From contig NZ_OY764327.1 in the NCBI RefSeq assembly GCF_963668385.1, positions 3,506,501 through 3,570,500 on the forward strand: a stretch of DNA of 64,000 nt, in the 5' to 3' direction. Below, one piece after another: positions 44,556-53,410 of this stretch. The position numbers and the translations under genes were made by a program. The stretch is from an uncultured Carboxylicivirga sp. (GTDB lineage Bacteria; Bacteroidota; Bacteroidia; Bacteroidales; Marinilabiliaceae). The notes beneath the pieces were generated by a model that saw nothing but the letters and a program-made list of their open reading frames with translations, had not been told where the DNA came from and did not search any database. The stretch's first letter is position 1. Every line of letters begins with the position of its first letter.

Positions 44556-45206
44556 ATGAAAAAATATCGAAATATACTATCTATTATATTGTTAGGTTGC
44601 TCAGTTGTGATGAGCGCTCAGATTAATCCAGAAAAATATGCTGTAAAATCCGGACATGTCGAATATACTCTAACTGGTAATACAACTGGTACTAAAAGTA
44701 TTTGGTGGGATGATTACGGAGATAAAACCTATGAAGAAATAAAAGCTGTTACCGAAGTGAAAATGTTTGGAATGAAGAGTCGAGATGAAGCACATACAAT
44801 TACCGTAATGCTTGGTGATAAATTTTGGTCAGTAAATGTGATTGAGGGCACGGGGCAAAAAGGAGTCTTGGAAACACAGGAAATGGCTAAGGCCATTGCT
44901 GAGGATATGACAGAAGAAGAGGCAAAACAATTAGAGCAGCAAATAATGGATGCTTTAGGTGGCGAAAAATTAGGCAACGAAACTTTTTTAGGTCATTCCT
45001 GCGAAATATTATCTGTAATGGGAGCTAAAACCTGGATATATAAAGGTGTAGTGTTAAAGTCAGAGGCTAAACTAATGGGTATCAAAAGCAACGAAGTGGC
45101 AACTTTGTTTGATGAAGATATCAACGTTCCATCCAGTCGCTTTACACCACCTGCAGATGTCGAATATCAAGATATTTCACAAATGCAGCAAAGCTTATTT
45201 GAATAA
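44556..45206 (+). CDS. Secreted or periplasmic protein of unknown function
   Basis: 216 residues with a signal peptide (to about 22, VVMSAQ). The mature protein has repeated beta strands with KSGHVEYTLTGNTTGTKSIWWDDYG, HTITVMLGDKFWSVNVIEGTGQKG, a helical acidic insert (EMAKAIAEDMTEEEAKQLEQQI), then LGNETFLGHSCEILSVMGAKTWIYKGVVLKSEAKLMG. The last part resembles DUF4412-like periplasmic proteins, which is only a pattern impression. It starts 8 bp after the repeat-protein gene and ends the envelope cluster. Confidence 0.65.
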   Translation: MKKYRNILSIILLGCSVVMSAQINPEKYAVKSGHVEYTLTGNTTGTKSIWWDDYGDKTYEEIKAVTEVKMFGMKSRDEAHTITVMLGDKFWSVNVIEGTGQKGVLETQEMAKAIAEDMTEEEAKQLEQQIMDALGGEKLGNETFLGHSCEILSVMGAKTWIYKGVVLKSEAKLMGIKSNEVATLFDEDINVPSSRFTPPADVEYQDISQMQQSLFE

Positions 45207-45260
45207 GAATATTAATGAATAATCAGATTCTCAGCGAATGGGTTAATTGTTGTTGAGTCA

Positions 45261-45289
45261 GGAGGTTGCCAGAACGTTTGGTAACCTCC
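45261..45289. terminator. Hairpin between convergent genes
   Basis: Inverted repeat GGAGGTTGCCA / TGGTAACCTCC (one G-T pair), 7-nt loop, between the end of the envelope cluster (+) and the end of the AraC gene (-). T-runs are weak, so it is a probable rather than certain terminator. Confidence 0.6.
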
Positions 45290-45294
45290 TATTG

Positions 45295-46173
45295 TTAAAA
45301 GACACTACGCGTACCTGTAAAGTTTGTTCTGAACTCCGATGGTGTGCAGTTTTGTCTTTTCTTAAAAATGCGATTAAAGTTTGAGATGTTGTTAAATCCA
45401 CATTCAAAACAAATCTCACCGATACTTTTATTGCTTTCAATTAACAAACGAGTAGCGTAACCTAATCGAATTTCATTTACAAAGTCAACAAATGACTTTC
45501 CGGTACGTTGTTTAATTAATCGACTGAACGAAACCACAGTCATATTTACATGGCTGGCCGCATCCTCCAATTTTATCTTCTTACCAAAATTTTCTTTTAC
45601 ATAGGTATAGATGGATTCAATTCGTTCACTATTATGGAAGTCATTTTGACGAAGAAACGACATATTGGTCAATAGTTGCTGATCTCTCGATATGGCCAAA
45701 TCGTATAGTAGTGATTGAAATTCTAAATAACTGTCAAAGCCTCTTTTTTGGCTTAAGCGCTGTAAGCGAGGCTCAATCATTCTAATAGTTTCCTGCGAAA
45801 AAAGAATACCACGATAGGCATTGTTAAGAAGTTCTTTAACGGGTTGAAGCAGGTTTCTTCCTAAAAGTTCATCGTTAAATAACTCCCTGGGAAACTGTAT
45901 GGTTATCTCGTGTAGGGAATCTCCTCCGGTATTTCTGTAGTTCTCCCACCCATGATAAAGGTTGGGGCCAACCATTACCAATTCGGTTTCATCTATTTCT
46001 CCAATGTGATCTCCAACAACGCGCTTGCCACCCTTTGCATGACGAATATAATTTATCTCAAATTCGGGATGAAAATGAATGGGGAAGTTGAAGAATTCTC
46101 TTTCTCTATCGAATATTAAGAAACAATCATTCTCTTTCAGTGGTGTTATTTCGCGATGGATTTGACTCGACAT
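45295..46173 (-). CDS. AraC-family transcriptional regulator of the mannan PUL
   Basis: 292 residues. The N-terminal cupin-like sensor (about 1-150) includes FPIHFHPEFEINYIRHAKGGKRVVGDHIGEI. The C-terminal pair of helix-turn-helices (about 190-285) shows IKLEDAASHVNMTVVSFSRLIKQRTGKSFVDFVNEIRLGYATRLLIESNKSIGEICFECGFNNISNFNRIFKKRQNCTPSEFR in pieces typical of AraC. It is divergent from the GH26-GH130-symporter-GH2 operon across a 284-bp region with two consensus promoters, so it most likely controls that operon in response to a mannooligosaccharide. Bacteroides PULs more often use hybrid two-component systems or SusR-type sensors. Confidence 0.9.
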   Translation of the reverse strand: MSSQIHREITPLKENDCFLIFDREREFFNFPIHFHPEFEINYIRHAKGGKRVVGDHIGEIDETELVMVGPNLYHGWENYRNTGGDSLHEITIQFPRELFNDELLGRNLLQPVKELLNNAYRGILFSQETIRMIEPRLQRLSQKRGFDSYLEFQSLLYDLAISRDQQLLTNMSFLRQNDFHNSERIESIYTYVKENFGKKIKLEDAASHVNMTVVSFSRLIKQRTGKSFVDFVNEIRLGYATRLLIESNKSIGEICFECGFNNISNFNRIFKKRQNCTPSEFRTNFTGTRSVF

Positions 46174-46191
46174 GTTATATTGGATTTGTTA

Positions 46192-46222
46192 CAAATATAG
46201 CAGAAGTGATAAGATAGTACAA
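46192..46222 (-). promoter_or_regulatory. Promoter of the AraC regulator gene
   Basis: Minus strand: TTG (46220-46222), 20-bp spacer, TATATTTG (46192-46199), a full -33/-7 match, 18 bp before the start codon. Confidence 0.7.
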
Positions 46223-46393
46223 TCAATTATAACTATAAATAATACATGTATATTAAAAAAATAATCAAATATCATATGCGTAAGTATTGTAAAGTATCAG
46301 TTATATAGGTTTATATGGTTTGTTTTGTTGTTTTTGTATTGATCATGGATAATATGATTGATAAGATAGTATTTGTGTGTGATCCAAAAATAC

Positions 46394-46424
46394 TTGTAAC
46401 GATGTAGGTGTCGAACTAATTTTG
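46394..46424 (+). promoter_or_regulatory. Promoter of the mannan degradation operon
   Basis: TTG (46394-46396), 20-bp spacer, TAATTTTG (46417-46424), a full -33/-7 match, 33 bp before the GH26 start codon. The 170 bp between this and the AraC promoter should contain the AraC operator; I see no clear direct repeat to assign. Confidence 0.7.
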
Positions 46425-46457
46425 CTTATGTAATTAAATAAGCTTTCTGAATCGGTT

Positions 46458-47564
46458 ATGATGAAATGTATTTATAGATTAGGTTATACTTTAATAATTG
46501 TCGGTTTATTTTCTGCATGTAATAATCAGAAAAGTAAAGAATTATCTGGAAAAGAACAGCTGATTGACGTTTTGAATTCAGTAAAAGGAAAAGGTATTCT
46601 TTTTGGTCATCAGGATGATTTGGCCTATGGTATTAACTGGAAATACGTCGATGGTCAATCGGATGTAAAGCGCGTGGCAGGCGACTATCCGGCTTTGTTT
46701 GGTTGGGAGTTGGGAGGCTTGGAACGAGGTGATGCTGTTAATCTCGATAGTGTTCCATTTGATACAATGCGTCGCTTGGCTTTAACTGCCTATCAAAAAG
46801 GTGGAATTAACTCTTTTAGTTGGCATCCTTATTCGGTAGTTAATGGTGAAAACTCGTGGAATACTGATACAACTGTTGTTAAGTACATTATTCCTGGTGG
46901 AGATAAGCATGAGGCATTTGTACATCAATTAGATAAAATAGCTGATTTTCTTAATTCTATTAAAACCGAAAATGGTGAGAAAATACCATTTATTTTCCGT
47001 CCGTGGCATGAGATGGATGGAGGTTGGTTTTGGTGGGGCAGTAAAAGTTGTACTCCAGATGAATTTAAACAACTTTTCCAATTTACCATTGATTACCTGA
47101 GAAATGAAAAGGGTGTTGATCAAATGGTGGTAGCCTATTCGCCTGATTGCAGCTTTACTTCGCTCAATCAGTATTTAACCTGGTATCCTGGAGATGAATA
47201 CATAGATGTTGTTGGTGTTGATAATTATTATGATTTACGTGTTGGAGGTGATGTGCAAGCTGCAATTAACAAGCTTCATATTGTAATTGATTATGCCAAC
47301 CAGAATGGGAAAATATCTGCCTTAACAGAATCCGGAATTGAGAATGTTGCCGATTCAACCTGGTATGTGCAAAAGCTAGGTGTGGTTTTAAATGATGATA
47401 AAGTAGCTGCTAATATTAGTTATGCAATGGTTTGGAGAAATGATCCGGATGTCCATTTCTTTTTTCCTTATCCAGGGCATCCGGGTGCAAAATATGCAAA
47501 AGAGTTATTGAATCAGGATCATATTTGGTTATTGAATGATCTTGTGGCATTGGAGAAAAAATAG
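46458..47564 (+). CDS. GH26 endo-beta-1,4-mannanase, lipoprotein
   Basis: 368 residues with a lipoprotein signal (FSAC, Cys at 21). GH26 motifs: GKGILFGHQDDLAYG near the N terminus, FRPWHEMDGGWFWWG with acid/base E185, and ALTESGIENV with nucleophile E291, plus WYPGDEYIDVVGVDNY. It cuts beta-1,4-mannan to mannobiose or longer oligosaccharides outside the cytoplasm. It is the first gene of an operon whose next genes are GH130 and a GPH symporter, the same order as the Bacteroides fragilis mannan operon (manA, mannosylglucose phosphorylase, transporter). Confidence 0.93.
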   Translation: MMKCIYRLGYTLIIVGLFSACNNQKSKELSGKEQLIDVLNSVKGKGILFGHQDDLAYGINWKYVDGQSDVKRVAGDYPALFGWELGGLERGDAVNLDSVPFDTMRRLALTAYQKGGINSFSWHPYSVVNGENSWNTDTTVVKYIIPGGDKHEAFVHQLDKIADFLNSIKTENGEKIPFIFRPWHEMDGGWFWWGSKSCTPDEFKQLFQFTIDYLRNEKGVDQMVVAYSPDCSFTSLNQYLTWYPGDEYIDVVGVDNYYDLRVGGDVQAAINKLHIVIDYANQNGKISALTESGIENVADSTWYVQKLGVVLNDDKVAANISYAMVWRNDPDVHFFFPYPGHPGAKYAKELLNQDHIWLLNDLVALEKK

Positions 47565-47599
47565 AGTGAGTAAATCAATAAGAAAGAATTATAAAAGGT

Positions 47600-48793
47600 A
47601 TGAAAGAAGATATTTTTGAATCAAGACTAGAAAAAGTCAAGAAAAAGCACCGTAAGGTTATTAATAAACCTAACAAAGCTTTGTTCAGTGAGAATGGAAT
47701 ATATACACGATATAAATATCCGGTAATTACACGTAATCATGTGCCTTTGCATTGGCGTTTTGATTTAAACAAAGAAACCAATCCATATTTTATGGAACGC
47801 ATTGGTTTTAATGCAGCTTTTAATGCTGGAGCTATCAAGTTGAACGATAAATATTTGATGGTTGTACGTACCGAAGGAAATGATCGTAAATCGTTTTTTG
47901 CAGTAGCTGAAAGTGACAACGGTATCGATGGATTTAAGTTTTGGGATAAGCCTATTACATTGCCTCAAACCAATGAGTTTGATACCAATGTTTACGATAT
48001 GCGCTTAACACAACACGACGATGGTTGGATTTATGGCGTTTTCTGCACCGAACGTAAAGATCCGGATGCTCCTGATGGAGATACCAGTAGTGCTGTAGCA
48101 GCAGCTGGAATTGCTCGCACTAAAGATTTAGTAGAGTGGGAGCGTCTTCCTGATTTAATATCAACCACAGGTCAGCAACGTAATGTGGTATTATTCCCTC
48201 ATTTGATTGATGGTAAATACGCATTTTACACTCGTCCACAAGATGGGTTTATCGATACCGGTAAAGGTGGAGGAATTGGTTTTGGCTTATCAGAAACCAT
48301 CGAAAATGCCGAAGTGAAAGAAGAGGTTATTGTTGATGCTAAAACTTATCATACCATTTATGAAGTGAAGAATGGTTTGGGGCCTGCACCTATTAAAACC
48401 GAACATGGTTGGTTGCAATTGGCACATGGTGTTCGTAATACTGCTGCTGGTTTACGTTATACCTTGTATGTGTTTATGACGGATTTGGAAAAACCATGGA
48501 TTGTAACTCATAAACCTAACGGTCATTTTATTTCTCCATTGAAAGATGAGCGTGTGGGTGATGTATCCAATGTTGTTTTTGCCAATGGATGGATTGCTGA
48601 TGAAGACGGAAAAGTGTTCATCTATTATGCATCGTCCGATACTCGCATGCATGTGGCTACAACCACTATTGATCAGTTGGTTGATTATTGTTTGAATACG
48701 CCAGAAGATAAATTGCATTCGCATTTAAGTGTTGAAACTATTAATGAGTTAATCGATAAGAACAAAGATTTTATGGGTCTTTTGAATGATTAA
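47600..48793 (+). CDS. GH130 beta-mannoside phosphorylase (4-O-beta-D-mannosyl-D-glucose phosphorylase type)
   Basis: 397 residues without a signal peptide, so cytoplasmic. Five-bladed propeller of GH130: [105 protein letters not shown] and [14 protein letters not shown]. The sequence is closest in my reading to the GH130_1 mannosylglucose phosphorylases, which convert Man-beta-1,4-Glc plus phosphate to mannose-1-phosphate and glucose; a mannobiose/mannooligosaccharide phosphorylase (GH130_2) is the alternative. It lies between the mannanase and the symporter in one operon. Confidence 0.9.
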   Translation: MKEDIFESRLEKVKKKHRKVINKPNKALFSENGIYTRYKYPVITRNHVPLHWRFDLNKETNPYFMERIGFNAAFNAGAIKLNDKYLMVVRTEGNDRKSFFAVAESDNGIDGFKFWDKPITLPQTNEFDTNVYDMRLTQHDDGWIYGVFCTERKDPDAPDGDTSSAVAAAGIARTKDLVEWERLPDLISTTGQQRNVVLFPHLIDGKYAFYTRPQDGFIDTGKGGGIGFGLSETIENAEVKEEVIVDAKTYHTIYEVKNGLGPAPIKTEHGWLQLAHGVRNTAAGLRYTLYVFMTDLEKPWIVTHKPNGHFISPLKDERVGDVSNVVFANGWIADEDGKVFIYYASSDTRMHVATTTIDQLVDYCLNTPEDKLHSHLSVETINELIDKNKDFMGLLND

Positions 48794-48821
48794 GTACTAC
48801 ATTTAAGAACAAAAAATAATG

Positions 48822-48842
48822 GCCTCTGCTTAATGCAGGGGC
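48822..48842 (+). promoter_or_regulatory. Intergenic hairpin between GH130 and symporter genes
   Basis: GCCTCTGC / GCAGGGGC (one T-G pair) with loop TTAAT, in the 78-bp gap. There is no T-run, so it is more likely an mRNA-stabilising or attenuating hairpin than a terminator. Confidence 0.45.
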
Positions 48843-48871
48843 TTCACCCTTTATGCTAACAAACTTTTTTT

Positions 48872-50248
48872 ATGACTGATAAAGTTACTTTAAGAGAAAA
48901 AATTGGATATGGTTTTGGCGATGCCGCCTCATCTATGTTTTGGAAAGTGTTTTCAATATTTCTACCTATTTTTTATACCGATGTTTTTGGGATTTCAGCT
49001 GCTGCTGTTGGTACTATGCTATTAGTAACCCGAATATGGGATACCGCTAATGACCCAATAATGGGGATCATTAGTGATCGCACAAACTCAAAATGGGGGA
49101 AGTTTCGCCCTTATATGTTGTGGATTGCAGTGCCGTTTGGTTTAGCAGGAATTCTAATGTTTACTACTCCTGATTTAGGAATAACCGGTAAATTGATATA
49201 TGCTTATATTACATATACTATTATGATGATGGCATATACCGCTATTAATGTTCCATATGCAAGTTTGCTTGGGGTGATGTCTCCTAAATCCGATGATCGT
49301 ACTTCTTTTGCATCGTACCGTATGGTTTTTGCTTTTGCCGGAAGTATTTTGGTGGTTTTAATTTATCAGCCATTGGTTGATTTATTTAAAGGGATGGTCA
49401 GCGAACAAACCTCTTATCAATTAACAATGATAGTGGTAGGAGTTTTGGCTGTATTCTTCTTTATTCTTACATTCTCCTGGACTCGCGAACGTATTTCACC
49501 TCCAAAAGAGCAGCAGAACAATTTAAAGGAGGATTTAAAAAATCTTGGAAAAAATATTCCTTGGTTTGTTTTGCTCGGAGCTGGTGTTGCAACACTTATT
49601 TTTAACTCAGTTCGCGATGGTGTTGCTTTATATTACTTTAAATATTTTATTGGCGATGGAGCTGCTATTACTTGGAGTGCAACAACATTGAGTTTTAGTA
49701 CAGCATATCTTTTCTTAGGTCAGGCCACTAATATGTTTGGAGTAATGATGGCTAAACCTGTTTCTGCACGTATTGGTAAGCGAAAAACCTTTATGTATGC
49801 GATGTTTATAGCAGCTATCTTAAGTGGAGTTTTCTATCATATCGATAAAGATAATCTGGTTATGATTTATCTTTTACAGGCATTAATTAGCTTTTGTGCA
49901 GGTATTATTTTCCCATTGTTGTGGTCGATGTATGCTGATTCTGCTGACTATTCGCAGTGGAAAACAGGGCGTAGAGCTACTGGCTTAGTCTTTTCTGCTT
50001 CAAGTATGACTCAAAAATTAGGCTGGACCATTGGTGGATCAGTTACACTTTGGCTGCTTTCTTATTATGGTTTTGAGGCTAATGTGGAACAATCACCAGA
50101 AACTCTGGATGGTATTAAATATATGATGAGTTATTTCCCTGGTGTTGCTGCATTAATTTCTGGATTAGTAATGGTATTCTATAGTCTGAGTGATGAAAAA
50201 ATGGAAGAAATCATTTCAGATTTAGATAAACGCCGCGAAGAAGAATAA
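48872..50248 (+). CDS. GPH-family (MFS) glycoside:cation symporter
   Basis: 458 residues with about 12 membrane segments. Family features: N-terminal KIGYGFGDAASSMFWK...FYTDVFGI, the loop RIWDTANDPIMGIISDRTNSKWGKFRPYMLW (MelB/GPH signature), NVPYASLLGVMSP and SMYADSADYSQWKTGRRATGLVFS. It should import mannobiose or mannosylglucose across the inner membrane with Na+ or H+. Its placement right after GH130 matches the B. fragilis mannan operon. Confidence 0.92.
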   Translation: MTDKVTLREKIGYGFGDAASSMFWKVFSIFLPIFYTDVFGISAAAVGTMLLVTRIWDTANDPIMGIISDRTNSKWGKFRPYMLWIAVPFGLAGILMFTTPDLGITGKLIYAYITYTIMMMAYTAINVPYASLLGVMSPKSDDRTSFASYRMVFAFAGSILVVLIYQPLVDLFKGMVSEQTSYQLTMIVVGVLAVFFFILTFSWTRERISPPKEQQNNLKEDLKNLGKNIPWFVLLGAGVATLIFNSVRDGVALYYFKYFIGDGAAITWSATTLSFSTAYLFLGQATNMFGVMMAKPVSARIGKRKTFMYAMFIAAILSGVFYHIDKDNLVMIYLLQALISFCAGIIFPLLWSMYADSADYSQWKTGRRATGLVFSASSMTQKLGWTIGGSVTLWLLSYYGFEANVEQSPETLDGIKYMMSYFPGVAALISGLVMVFYSLSDEKMEEIISDLDKRREEE

Positions 50249-50275
50249 AATTTGAGTTAACGAAGAATCCAAAAT

Positions 50276-52870
50276 ATGATGAAGAAATTAATAGTTGCTT
50301 CTTTATGTGCTTTAGGAATACTTAACGCATGTCAGCAACCTCAATCAGAAACAATGGTTGTTAAACAAATAAATAAAGGCTGGACTTATCAGCAGGTAAA
50401 TGGCAAATATTCGGGTAAAGCAACCGTACCCGGAACCATTCATACCGATTTGCTGAACAATAGTCAGATTGAAGATCCTTTTTATCGAACCAACGAAAAA
50501 AAGCTACAATGGATTGATAAGGAAGATTGGGTGTATCAAACGGTGATTAATCTTGATGATGAAACATTGTCGCGCGATAGAATTGTATTGCATTTTTATG
50601 GTTTAGATACTTATGCCGATGTCTATTTGAATGATTCCTTATTACTAAAAGCTTTTAATATGCATCGTCAGTGGGAAGTGGATATTAAGAAATTTGCTAA
50701 GGTAGGTGAAAACAATCTGAAAGTATATTTGCATTCGCCGGTAAAAAAAGGATTGGAGTTGTACGAAACAGCTGATTATTCATATCCGGCACCCAACGAT
50801 CAATCGGAAAATGGAGAGTTAGGAGATAAGAAAATTTCTGTTTTTACACGTAAAGCGGGTTATCATTACGGATGGGACTGGGGCCCTCGATTTGTGACTT
50901 CAGGTATTTGGCGTCCCATTGAGTTGCAGGCATGGAATGATGCGCGTGTTAGATCGTTGTATATTAAGCAGCCTTCGGTAACTGCCGAAAAAGCAAAGCT
51001 GCAGGCTTTGGTTGATATCGATGCGGAATTGAAAGGTGAGGTGCAAATTGAATTGTATAATAATTCCGATCAAACTATGTTGGTGAGTCGCGAAGCTGAA
51101 TTACAATTAGGAAGTAATGAGATAATGATTCCTTTTGAAATTAAAAATCCTAAACTTTGGTGGAGTAATGGTTTGGGAGATGCTCATATGTACAATTTTG
51201 AAGTACGAATTAAAAAGGGTAGTACCTTACTTGCAGGTAAGAAAGTATCAACCGGTATTCGTTCTGTTAAACTTATTCGTGAAAAAGATGAGAAAGGAGA
51301 ATCTTTTTTATTTGAGTTAAACGGATTACGTGTTTTTGCAAAAGGAGCTAATTATATTCCAAATGATAATTTTTTGCCTCGTGTAAGCAAAGAAGATTAT
51401 CAAAAAGTAGTTGCTGATGCTGTTGATGCTAACATGAATATGCTTCGCGTATGGGGTGGTGGTGTTTATGAAGATGATTATTTCTATGATTTATGTGATA
51501 AGAATGGTATTCTAATTTGGCAGGATTTTATGTTCGCCTGCTCTATGTATCCTGGCGATCAGGAATTCTTAGATAATGTAAAACAAGAAGCAATTGATAA
51601 TGTAACACGTTTAAGAAATCACCCTTCAATCGCTTTGTGGTGTGGTAATAACGAAATAAATACTGCCTGGCATTATTATGGAAAAGGCGGATGGGGCTGG
51701 AAACAAAAATATACCAAGGAGCAGCAGGAAGAAATGCAAACAGCTTATTTAGATTTGTTTCATAAGGTTTTACCCGATGTAGTTGCTCAAAATGATTCGG
51801 ATATAGCTTATTGGCCATCATCACCTCAAGCGGGTTACGAACCTAAAGAGCATGCCGGGTACAAAAGTACTTCGGGTGATATGCATTATTGGGGTGTATG
51901 GCATGGATTGCACCCATTCGAAGATTTTAAAAAGTATAAATCAAGATTTATAAGTGAGTATGGTTTTCAATCATTTCCCGATTTTGAAACTGTTCAAACT
52001 TATGCTATTCCTGAAGATTATGATATTGAGTCGGAAGTGATGGCTGCTCATCAACGAAGTGGTATTGGAAATCTTCGTATAAAGGAATATATGGGCTGGG
52101 AATATAAGGTGGTTCCTGATGATTTTGAGCAGTTTTTGTATATGAGTCATGTTTTACAGGCTCGTGCAGCTAAAATGGCTATAGAAGCACATCGTCGCGA
52201 AATGCCTTATTGTATGGGTACTTTATTTTGGCAAATAAACGATTGTTGGCCGGTAGCCAGTTGGAGCAGTACCGACTATTATCATAAGTGGAAAGCCATG
52301 CAATATGCTGTAAAAAGAGGTTATAAACCTGTTTTAGTTTCGGCAGATGTTCAAAAAGAAGGAGTGGATCTTTATTTGGTTTCTGATATTCATCAACCCG
52401 TGAAGGTTAATTTATCACTTACTGTTATGAAGTTAGACGGTGAAGTTGTTTCGTCGTTTAATAAAGAAGTAGAAATGGCTCCTAATACGTCTTCTTTGAT
52501 AAAATCATTTAGTTATGATGCTTTATTGAAAGGAGCTAAAAAGGAAGATGTTGTATTGTATATGGTTGTAAAGCAAGATGAAAAAGTTTTAGCTGATAAT
52601 ATTTCAACCTTAGTTAAGCCAAAGTATATGCAACTTCCTAAGGCTATCATTAAAAAAGAAATTCGTAAAGAAGGCGATAAAACTTATCTTGATTTAACGA
52701 CTGATAAGATGGTGTTTAGCTTGTATATTAAAGGTAAAGATCAGCAGTTTGGGTTGTCGGATAATTATTTTAATATGCTTCCCGGAGTAAAGTATTCGGT
52801 AGAAATGAAAGATGTTGATTCGATCTTGTCTGATGATATTGAATTAATGCATTTGCAAGAGGTGAATTAA
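50276..52870 (+). CDS. GH2 beta-mannosidase, lipoprotein
   Basis: 864 residues with a lipoprotein signal (LNAC, Cys at 19). GH2 sandwich domain (WTYQQVNGKYSGKATVPGTIHTDLLNN; GYHYGWDWGPRFVTSGIWRPIEL), TIM barrel with acid/base E460 (WCGNNEINTAW) and nucleophile E561 (FISEYGFQSFPDF), and mannosidase-type segments NMLRVWGGGVYEDDYFYDLCDKNGILIWQDFMFAC and GTLFWQINDCWPVASWSSTDY. It removes mannose from the non-reducing end of mannooligosaccharides in the periplasm or at the surface. It occupies the operon position where B. fragilis has a mannobiose 2-epimerase. A strong terminator follows. Confidence 0.93.
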   Translation: MMKKLIVASLCALGILNACQQPQSETMVVKQINKGWTYQQVNGKYSGKATVPGTIHTDLLNNSQIEDPFYRTNEKKLQWIDKEDWVYQTVINLDDETLSRDRIVLHFYGLDTYADVYLNDSLLLKAFNMHRQWEVDIKKFAKVGENNLKVYLHSPVKKGLELYETADYSYPAPNDQSENGELGDKKISVFTRKAGYHYGWDWGPRFVTSGIWRPIELQAWNDARVRSLYIKQPSVTAEKAKLQALVDIDAELKGEVQIELYNNSDQTMLVSREAELQLGSNEIMIPFEIKNPKLWWSNGLGDAHMYNFEVRIKKGSTLLAGKKVSTGIRSVKLIREKDEKGESFLFELNGLRVFAKGANYIPNDNFLPRVSKEDYQKVVADAVDANMNMLRVWGGGVYEDDYFYDLCDKNGILIWQDFMFACSMYPGDQEFLDNVKQEAIDNVTRLRNHPSIALWCGNNEINTAWHYYGKGGWGWKQKYTKEQQEEMQTAYLDLFHKVLPDVVAQNDSDIAYWPSSPQAGYEPKEHAGYKSTSGDMHYWGVWHGLHPFEDFKKYKSRFISEYGFQSFPDFETVQTYAIPEDYDIESEVMAAHQRSGIGNLRIKEYMGWEYKVVPDDFEQFLYMSHVLQARAAKMAIEAHRREMPYCMGTLFWQINDCWPVASWSSTDYYHKWKAMQYAVKRGYKPVLVSADVQKEGVDLYLVSDIHQPVKVNLSLTVMKLDGEVVSSFNKEVEMAPNTSSLIKSFSYDALLKGAKKEDVVLYMVVKQDEKVLADNISTLVKPKYMQLPKAIIKKEIRKEGDKTYLDLTTDKMVFSLYIKGKDQQFGLSDNYFNMLPGVKYSVEMKDVDSILSDDIELMHLQEVN

Positions 52871-52891
52871 AAAGAATAAAACGTTTTATTG

Positions 52892-52925
52892 AGGCATTAT
52901 TGGTTTACTGATAATGCCTTTTTTT
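52892..52925 (+). terminator. Intrinsic terminator of the GH26-GH130-symporter-GH2 operon
   Basis: A perfect 9-bp stem, AGGCATTAT / ATAATGCCT, with a 10-nt loop followed by T7, 22 bp after the GH2 stop. Confidence 0.9.
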
Positions 52926-53410
52926 ATGTTCTTATATTTAGATTCTATTTTACAACTATTTAATATTTACATAAAAATAAGTTAAAAATATTTAGTTTTT
53001 TGTAACAAAATTAACTCTCGGCCGTTATTGCTCTTATCTGTCAAGTATAAATAGTCTTGATAGATTCTATCCCGAATTTAGCATTAGAATCTTATTAGTT
53101 TTGTTTGTCAGCTTTTATCAGAGTTAAAGTAGTTAATATTTGTAGGCTCCTTAAGGTTTTTATTAGCAATTAATTTATCTCGTTGTTTTGGTAGTTAATT
53201 ATTATTCAGACTATAGTGAGTATCTATTTTTTAGGATCTAAAGAAATTATGCTTTACGTATTAAACTCTTTGAGGTTAGATAAAAGTATTTGTAAATGAT
53301 TAAATAGTATTATTATGTAGTGTTAATAATGTCTAATTTTGATTATTATAATATAATACTACATTAAGTAATTTAATCAATTATCTCAAAAATTTAACAA
53401 ATCAAATTTT
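52926..53410 (+). promoter_or_regulatory. Long AT-rich leader region upstream of the mannan susC
   Basis: 485 bp without a credible reading frame. Two -7-like boxes are visible: TAGTTTTG at 53096-53103 and TAATTTTG at 53334-53341; the second is 69 bp before the susC ATG. Neither has a TTG at 19-21 bp upstream. The terminator before it and these boxes suggest that susCD and the following genes form a separate, activated unit. Confidence 0.45.
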
